DNA from: Dermatemys mawii
Lineage: Eukaryota > Chordata > Testudines > Dermatemydidae
Assembly (NCBI GenBank): GCA_007922305.1
Contig: ML677335.1
Coordinates: forward strand, 14,475,734 to 14,539,733
Length of the DNA stretch: 64,000 nt
Direction of reading: 5' to 3'
Positions 56,561 to 64,000 of the stretch are shown here, one piece after another; the first letter of the stretch is position 1, and each line of letters begins with the position of its first letter. The notes under the pieces are model-generated. The model was not told the DNA's origin, searched no databases, and was given only the letters and a program-made list of their open reading frames with translations. Made by a program: the position numbers and the translations under genes.

Positions 56561-59500
56561 GGAGTGTGTCACAATGGTGGTTTAGGCCAAGCAGACCCAA
56601 AGAATATTGGTGTGCAAAGAGGAATCTGAGAATCAATACTTGTATATGGCTCTTAAAATAATGCAGAAGTTACTGATGTCATTAGCTATTGCATGGGGAA
56701 ACTTATGGATTCTTTTCAAAGTCTTCCCTTCATGCAGCCTGCTCCCCATTGTTGTTCCAGAACTAGTTATAACATTTTGGGGTTTTTTTTGGTGATGTTG
56801 CAAAGTCAAACCTGGTGGGATCCCAGGAGTATCATGGCTGATTCAAATCCTGAGGACCTAGAGAGATACTTGATTTAAGCACTGTATTTTCTGTCTCTCC
56901 ATGTTGCCAGTGCTGGTGGTTTAGGGCTTTTATACCTCTGTCCATACTAATACAGGCTTTCCATATGACACAGATTTTGAACCAGGATCTGTGATCTATG
57001 TTCAGACCAAGAGCCTGTTCTGTCATAGTTTTAAATTCTGAAGATGCCAGAGTTGGGAAAGCCAGCATGGAAAGACAAGTTCCGTCCTCTCTAGGATCTA
57101 AGCCAGACTTGGTAGATCCATTCTTTAAAAAAATTATCAATTATTGAACCTGTTGGTGTTGAAACCTACTGTGTCAAAGCATCTTGCCTGCAGAGAGCAG
57201 TGTGTTTGTGAGGGGATCATCTTAATGCTGGAGGAGCCCCCTTGGCAATGGAGATATGCTGTCAAGCAGGTACAGGTGGATGTGGGGCCTCCTTAGTGTT
57301 AAAGAACTGCTTGGCTCTGAAGAAAACTGCTCTTAAGAATTAGCTTGTGACATTGGAACAGGCTTTGAGGAGTGTTTATTTGGTGCTTGGGGTATGGAAG
57401 CTTTGAGTTTGAAGGGCTCTTCCCCTCCCTCCAGGATTTTTTATTGCCTGCAGACTATCTTCCTAAAAACAATTTATATTTACGTTTGTTTTACAGAGAA
57501 CTGAATTGGTAAGATAGTGTTAGTTAGTCCTTACTGGTCAAAACAGAAAGATATTTTGAGACTGGAGATTTTTACAACATAGGAGAGACTCGGAAGGTAG
57601 CTGTAACCGTAATTCCAAGGCTGAAATAATTACATGGTGGTGGGGTTTTTTTAAGTCAAAACAGTGTTGAAAAATACATTAGTGTTTTGGTTTTGTAGAG
57701 AGCATCAAGGAAGGAGGTTTGAGTTTGACAGAAATGATGATTTGTTCCACCTAGCTAGCCTTTTCTATTTCAGGTTGTTATCTGAGTCAGTAGTGAGATC
57801 AAGGTCATGTTTTATTCAGTACAAGAAAATGGAAAATCTGGCAATAACCAAGTGATTGTATTTAACCCTTTCTGCTGCAGCCACTGTCAATAGAGCGAGA
57901 TAAAGCTGATGACAGAATACAAGGGATTACTCTTCATTATTCATAACTGGCTAAAGGTTTAAGTATATAAAGGATATTACGTGATTCTTTTCATAGGTCT
58001 GTTATGGTTTAAATAGTTGCCTGGCAAACTGGATGGAGTAATTAGAGAATCATTTTAAAAAGATGTGTATATTGTTGCTCTATTACCAAATAAAGAACAA
58101 AAACTTCTTTAATTGAAATAAGATTATATTATGAATGTAAAACCTCCTATGGAGCTTCATCCAAAGGGTACTCATTTAATGACTCATGCAATAGGTGTTG
58201 GAGTGGTACTTTGTAGGACTGCAGTGACATTTAGTTTTGTCAGTATTTGAATAGACCTTAAACTTCTTTGCTTAGATGTATTCTTGCAGTAGTGCAGTCC
58301 ACAGCTTTAGCTGAGCTACCCAGCTCTGCTGTGAAACCTCATTCATCAAGAATAAAAGCTCCAAACTGGATTTCTAAGGATGACTCACAGATTCCAGTGG
58401 TAGAGGAGCTACATGACTGCAGCAACATATTTTGGGGATAGGAGTGGTGGATCTCAGGCTTTTGTCTTGCTAGGAAGTAGCAACTACAGGAATAAGGTTC
58501 TCAGGCCCTTTTGTCTCCAGAAGACTGTGTGGTTTCTGTCATGGCTTGGATGTTCCACAGATAGCTGTTGCCTGCTGGGCTGTTAGAGGATCGCTTTTCC
58601 AGCAGAACTGCTAGAAATTCCAGTCTCCACTTTTCCATCCTCTGACTCATAAGAAGGGCAAATAAACTTTTCAGACTCTGAGGTAGAAACCCCTGAATCT
58701 CCTGTCTCAGGAGAACTGGTAGTGACGAAATAGGTTTCCAAGACAAAGAACCACTGATACTAGAGTCAGAAAAGAGAGATCTCCCTATATATTTGAAAGA
58801 CAAGAGTAGAAAAACTTTTATATTTAAGATGATGATGGGCTAGCTACTGAGCAGCATGTATTGCTGAAATAAAGCCTGCCAAGAATGTAATATTGAGTGA
58901 GAAAATTTGGGAATCCAAACCCAGCAACTGCTTATATAAATCCCTCTGTCGTTATTTATATTAAATCCTTAGTTCTAATTTTCTTTGATGATGATACTTC
59001 AGGAGATACTCTGGACCAGAAGATGGAAAAGGCCTTAGGAGTTTTCAGATGTGTAGATTCTAAGCCAGGAGCTGCTATTAATGCTGCATTAATTTTGTTT
59101 GCCAAGGAACCCTTGAAATGGCTTGCCCAGTTCCATATAGATTTTGAAGTACAGTCAAAGATAATTAAGGAATGCTTCATTTCCTGTATTGCTGTTACAG
59201 TCTGTATTGAAGTAGCTGATCTCTCCGTTGTATTAGTGGCATGTATAATCAACTCCTTGGTGTCAAGGTTAAATTTTGTTATCACTGTATGAAAGCAAAA
59301 CAGTTCTGTAGGAATCTTAACTTTTCATTTTAATATTCTTATAGCAATTCTTTCAGACAAACCCGACCCAATTATTCAATCTGATCCCTACTGCCAGCTC
59401 TCTCCCTGTTACAAAGAAAATCCAGGTTTTGTTTAAAAGCAGAAGCAGGAGTAAAGTGGTAATTTTGACTTCATCCAGCATTTAATAAGAGGGAGAAGCC

Positions 59501-60699
59501 ACTTTCCCAACAGTGGTCTAAGATAACAGAAGAGTGAAATCTACAATAAATGGTGGTTACTTCATAGATTTTCTGACTCTACTTTCAAGTGGTCAGAGAA
59601 AAATATTATGAAGCGTGCAGTGTCTGAGAATGTTTTTATGAATAGTTAAGTGTTTGATTTTAACTCCATCCACACAGTGAGACATCAGCCAAAACTGATA
59701 ACTCTCTGTTTACTAACCACCATGTATTGGTGGTTAAGATGTCTGACAGGTTTTAATCGCACTGATTTTACTTGTTATAGTGGTCTCACCACTTTCCTTC
59801 CCAGACTCTTGTCATCTTGTGGCTTGACTGTTGTAGCTTCTTTTATCTGGGGTAGTTTCTTTTATCTGGGGCATTTTTATCACTCTGTCACCAGAACTGC
59901 TCTGGGGACATAAGGGCAACAAGGCTATAAAAATGCCTGTGGCATTGCTGCTCCTGTGGCATTACTGCTGATTGAGCCTGCAATGGTGGGACACTTCCTT
60001 TTTTTTTACTTACACACACACACACACAAGTGCAGATGCAGCCAAAGTCATACTTCGGAATTAATTACCCACTGAGATGAACAGAAACAATTAGCATGTC
60101 TGTATCAAGATCTTTCTTTAGACTGAGGACCACAGTTCAGTGTGAACCGATGCAGTGCTTATCTTCACAAGCATAAAGGCTAAAAACTGTAGGAGTGCAT
60201 GTACAGTAGCAAGCTTCATAGCCATAATTCACTACCTGTGCAGCTCCACCAGTTTTAATAATACTGGAAGCTGAAGTGGAGATAGTGGTCAGACTTAATA
60301 TGGTTATAGCATGGTGAACAAAATATTTGTGTCCTGACTCCATTTACAGCTTCCCCTATTACTGGGGAATTTCACTTTTGATGTATTATAGCTGTGAAAT
60401 TTGCAAGTGTACAGAAGGCCAAAGACTTAAAAAAAGGACACAGCGGCCCTTGTCACAAAATAGCATTGTGAGTTCTTCGAGGTCTCTGTCTACTCCAGCC
60501 CCATACTTGCTTAGTTCAGAAGTTAAAAATTCCATTTTTTTCCTAACTGTATGCACTGCATGTTTATCTAGAATCTGAATGTCAAGCTGGGTCCTTTACT
60601 TTGCAGGTATTATATTGGTAATATAGATTATGCAGACCCAGTTTTGCATCTTGTCTATTCTGTGCAATGTGTCTTTGGTACACTTCCATGGGTGTAACT
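56561..60699. other. Unassigned MARCHF5 intron
   Basis: No recognised gene or repeat over about 4 kb. A 131-codon plus-strand frame at 58897-59292 overlaps a 109-codon minus-strand frame at 58956-59285; neither has a recognisable domain. A CA microsatellite is at 60012-60030. Confidence 0.4.
60012..60030. repeat. (CA)n microsatellite
   Basis: A pure ca run after a T-run. Confidence 0.85.
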
Positions 60700-60703
60700 T
60701 AGG

Positions 60704-60785
60704 GCATGTCTACACTTACCTCCAGAGCGATCTATCTAGCTGGGTCAATTTATCGCATCTAGCAAAGAACTTTTAAGCTTGAAGC
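60704..60785 (+). mobile_element. Fragment of the 300-bp Harbinger-type miniature family
   Basis: Begins gggcatgtctacact and then joins gcgatctatctagctgggtc and atttatcgcatctagcaaa, words found near the right end of copies A and B (tttattgcatctagaaaa). It is internally deleted or truncated. Confidence 0.55.
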
Positions 60786-63700
60786 CTTCTAGCCCACAAT
60801 TACAGGTACCACCACTTGAGGCATTTATCAGGCCCTTATTAATTTAATATGGGCATACAGTTGTGTGGCAAATCAGTGCAGGCAGATGCATCCAGCCGTT
60901 TGTGTGCAGATACCTAATTTGCATGCATAAGTGCATGCATATACTGAAAAAACTCAAAAGAATTGAATCGTTTTTAAAAATTACCCTGTTCTAAAGCTTC
61001 AGTTGGGTCGTCATTTTACCCATATTTTATTTCTAAATCCATGCAAAAGAGGTTTTTCTGATTTACTTGCAGGAGTCTGACTTCCCAATTCTGATTCTAC
61101 CCAAAAAGCAATATGGTCTAGTTTTAAATTGGAAGTAGCAGACTATTGTAAAGGTTGTAATTTTCTCTTTTGAGAATTGAATGAACTGAGCAAAATTTTC
61201 AGAAGTTGGATTGGTTAAGCTGAATGAACACACAGGACTGTGACATGAACTCTGTCTAGATTCAAACATCTGGATCTAAGCCACAGACTTTAATTATCAT
61301 TTTAAAGGCTTTACCAGGCATTATTACTTGGGTGCTCAAGCAGAAATTAAGGATCACATTCAAAGATCAGACAAATAGGGTGTGGCATTAAACTTTTCTA
61401 TGTTAAGGTGTACTGTGCATGCTATCTATAATACATGTTGAATGTATGATCCAAGTAAATGCAGTATGAAGAAATGCAAAGTAGAGACTTAACATATTTT
61501 AAAGTTATTTCACCTGAAAAAGTGACTTAGTATCTGCCTATTTAATTGTTTTGAGGTCAAACTTTGGAAAGCTGGCATCTGCTTATAATTGTGTTGCATT
61601 AGTACATTGATTTTTGAATCCCTACATTGATAAATAATCTGTGGCCCTTCAGAGTACAAATAGTTGCACGTTTAGAAACTGCTGACTATTATAAATCTGT
61701 TCTTTTTTGCTTTCAGCAATAATACCCATATGATCTTGGGGTAATTGCTGTGTGGAACATTTGCTAAATGAATTCTGTTTAGCTGCAGAACTGACAGCAG
61801 TGGCTGATATAGCTAAGGTGCGTTAGTGGTTTAATTTAGCTTGGTTGAAATATAGAAGTAGCATTTATTCACTGTTTTAAAATACTACTTTATGTACATG
61901 ATACTTTAACTTCAATAAGAAAAACTATTTCTTTTTTGCACTATACATTTTCAGTACTTTGCTTGGTATTTTGGAGGCAAATGTGTAATACCTCAAGTTC
62001 TTTCCTCACACCAATAAAACTTGTTAATAATTTTATTCATTTAGTAGAGAATGGTTCTTTTTAAGTTAAAAGTTTTAGTTGGCAAATACAAATAGTACAA
62101 TCTAAATGTCTAAAATAGTATGGAAGGAAATTTATTATAGGTGACACAGATAGCAACATCTATAGTTAAGGTAGCCCAACATTTTCCCTTAAAAGATATT
62201 ATTGTTTTTTGTTAATTATAACTTTGTCAAAGTTAAACAGTTTGAGATGAGATTTCCTATTATGGGTCTCTGCCTCAGAGTAGTTTTTATCTAAAATGGC
62301 TCAGCCATTTGAGAATAAGATTAAGGAAAAATTGTATTTGCTTATTTAAAAAACAAAAGCCTTATATTCATCTAAGTACTTTGAAGCATAGAATTGCTTT
62401 GGTCAGAGATGTGCTCTTTGCTGCCCCAGTGGAGCAAAAAACAGAAAACTTGTCCAGGTTATGACTGAGCATCCGAAAAATCTCAGTTCATACATGCAGC
62501 ATAGAGACTGGTTAGTTTGGTAGCTAATTTATCTTATGATTCCATTTGTACTGAGCATGCTTCAATACTACACAGCTCCTACATTCCATAAACATGACAT
62601 ATGCACCTACCTCACAGGTTGCAGAGTCTGAGTAGGCGTTTCCCTGCAATTGCTCCTCCCAGCTAACCAGGGCAGCTGTGGTACCAGAAACGAGCTCAGG
62701 GAGACTTTATCCTATGCTCTCAATACTTTCCCTGGTTGTTCCGTAGGCAGCACAGCAGGGCATCTAAAAATCAATGTGTTTTGTTTTTTAAATAAGAGAA
62801 ATTGAATTTTTCTTTTCTTTAAATTGTATGCTTTTCAGTTTAAATCTGTTTAAAATGAAATCTGAGTTTAATATAAAATGTTATGGCCTACACACACAAT
62901 TTCTTAAAACATTTAAATAAAAAAAATGGAATCCATAAGTCCCATCAAAAACTTAGTGTCAAAGGTTGCTTTTCTGTATAACGAAATAATCGGGGGAGAG
63001 GAGAGTGAGGAGAAATACAACTTCTGAGGTCAAGCTTTATAAATATGGCACAATAGGTCACATACTCTATTAAGGGGGTGATCCTGTGGGGGATGTAGCG
63101 CTGTGCTAGTGAGTGCAAGAGACTGGCAAAGTTATCAGAAGCATTGGGAGCTGGCTTCTGACTCTAAAAGGACATCATCATGTATCTGACCTGGATCATC
63201 CACTGAGCCCACCTGGATGGTCTCATGTTCCTATTTTATAGTTTCTCTTTACCTAAGCTCTGATGGGCTCAGTTCTCAAATTTTGAATATTTATTACTCC
63301 ACCCAATTTGAAAACCTACTCTCCTGTATCCAACCTCCTCCTGTATCCAACCTACTCTTCCAAACAGGTCTGCAGCTCCTGTATCCAAAATATTTAAGGT
63401 TGTTTTGTTTGATAAAAATTACATTTGTCTACCATTTTGTGTGTTTGTTTAAATTCCAGTTACCATCCTAATGCAGCTTGACACAAATTCTGAGCAAAAA
63501 ATTAATTAGTGAAATAGCCATATATCATTCACCATTTTCTAATGTTCTAAAAATGTACAATTAATAATCAGAAAATGTTAAGCTATATAAATTGCTTAAA
63601 TAAATGTATTTAATTATAGTATTCCCTAGTTAGCAAAAAGATGCATCGCATCTAGTGTAAAGGCTCTATTTAGTTGTAATTCACCATGTTTTAATAGTCC

Positions 63701-64000
63701 TTGATTTAAATCAAGACATTCTTCATGGTGATTTTAATTAAACCACCCTTTACCACAGAGGAGAAGGAGAAAGCTCTGACTCCAATGCAGAAGGGTGAGA
63801 AATGGGGTGAGGGTTAGGTGCCTGAGCTGGAAGGGACAGATGGGGGATGGAAGATTATGGGAGGAATAATAACAAGGGGGATGAGGGGAGAAAAAAAAAG
63901 GCTGCAGCTGGAAGAGGAAGATTATACAGGAACAGAGTCCATAATAACTAGAAAACACTCTTGCAGAACCAAGAACTGAACCCATTAGTCATGAGTCAAC
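60786..64000. other. Unassigned MARCHF5 intron to the window end
   Basis: AT-rich sequence. A foldback-like gatttaaatc palindrome lies near 63701-63712 and a purine-rich patch at 63755-63930. No exon of MARCHF5 was recognised. Confidence 0.4.

Larger units (their letters stand above)
45053..64000 (+). other. MARCHF5: MARCHF5 intron 1 (part)
   Basis: The donor gtacgg follows the first coding piece. No exon carrying the RING-CH cysteines (start SCWVC) was seen to the window end, so the remaining 19 kb is read as intron filled with transposon relics. A missed short exon cannot be excluded without an alignment. Confidence 0.65.

Noticed and set aside
45053..64000. A second MARCHF5 exon (RING-CH domain)
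   Set aside because: No SCWVC-type cysteine block with flanking splice sites was seen by eye. A translated alignment with MARCHF5 would be decisive.
1..64000. CRISPR arrays, bacterial operons, riboswitches or an intact novel multi-gene system
   Set aside because: No regularly spaced direct repeats, no compact gene clusters, and the sequence is clearly vertebrate intron and promoter DNA.

Overview
This is nuclear DNA from a vertebrate, most probably a turtle (Testudines). It is AT-rich and gene-sparse, with no bacterial-style operons. It carries the old repeat load familiar from turtle and crocodilian genomes: CR1-type LINE tails, L3/L2-like LINE tails, MIR-like SINEs, PIF/Harbinger elements with their short derivatives, pogo-like miniature elements, and a decayed Ty3/gypsy element. 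The turtle assignment is inference from repeat style and from two host exons; no search was run.

Host genes: two genes lie head to head. (1) CPEB3, minus strand: its first protein-coding exon is at 31199-32091 (coding 31199-32080, 294 codons). The left 31 kb of the window is the intron downstream of that exon, and 32092 to about 44.5 kb is the intron upstream of it. (2) MARCHF5, plus strand: a 44-nt first coding piece at 45009-45052, followed by about 19 kb of its first intron to the window end. Between them (about 44.15-45.0 kb) is a CpG-rich promoter region with a ZNF143/SBS-like motif, probably bidirectional. No later exon of either gene was recognised, and no functional RNA gene was recognised.

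Left intron (1-31198): a broken hAT-type transposase gene at the edge (1-1290); a palindrome-like element with terminal inverted repeats at 2596-2776; a MIR-like SINE carrying an insertion at 3905-4330; a decayed Ty3/gypsy gag-pol body (about 7590-10880) with a 295-bp Harbinger-type miniature element inside it; LINE fragments at 12.4-14.05 kb, at 17.1 kb and in an 18.7-23.95 kb cluster; and another miniature element at 25807-26025. The last 5 kb before the exon (26.0-31.2 kb) look like unique AT-rich intron.

Middle intron (32092-44564): mostly unique sequence next to the exon, with candidate regulatory motifs at 32.5 kb, 34.8 kb and 38.0 kb. A MIR-like SINE is at 39.0 kb, a pogo-like 219-bp element at 40857-41075, and turtle-type repeats at 41.2, 42.9 and 43.5 kb.

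Right intron (45053-64000): a MIR split by a miniature transposon (45.48-45.89 kb), a CR1 tail on the minus strand, a 425-bp pogo-like element (48572-48996), an RTE/Bov-B-like reverse transcriptase remnant, an isolated LTR (51383-52064), and a two-gene Harbinger relic (52424-55440) abutting a CR1-like ORF2 fragment (55440-56560). From 56.6 kb on it is mostly unassigned.

I found no evidence of a new multi-gene system. The points most worth checking are the regulatory architecture around CPEB3/MARCHF5, two perfect inverted repeats, and several nested transposon insertions.
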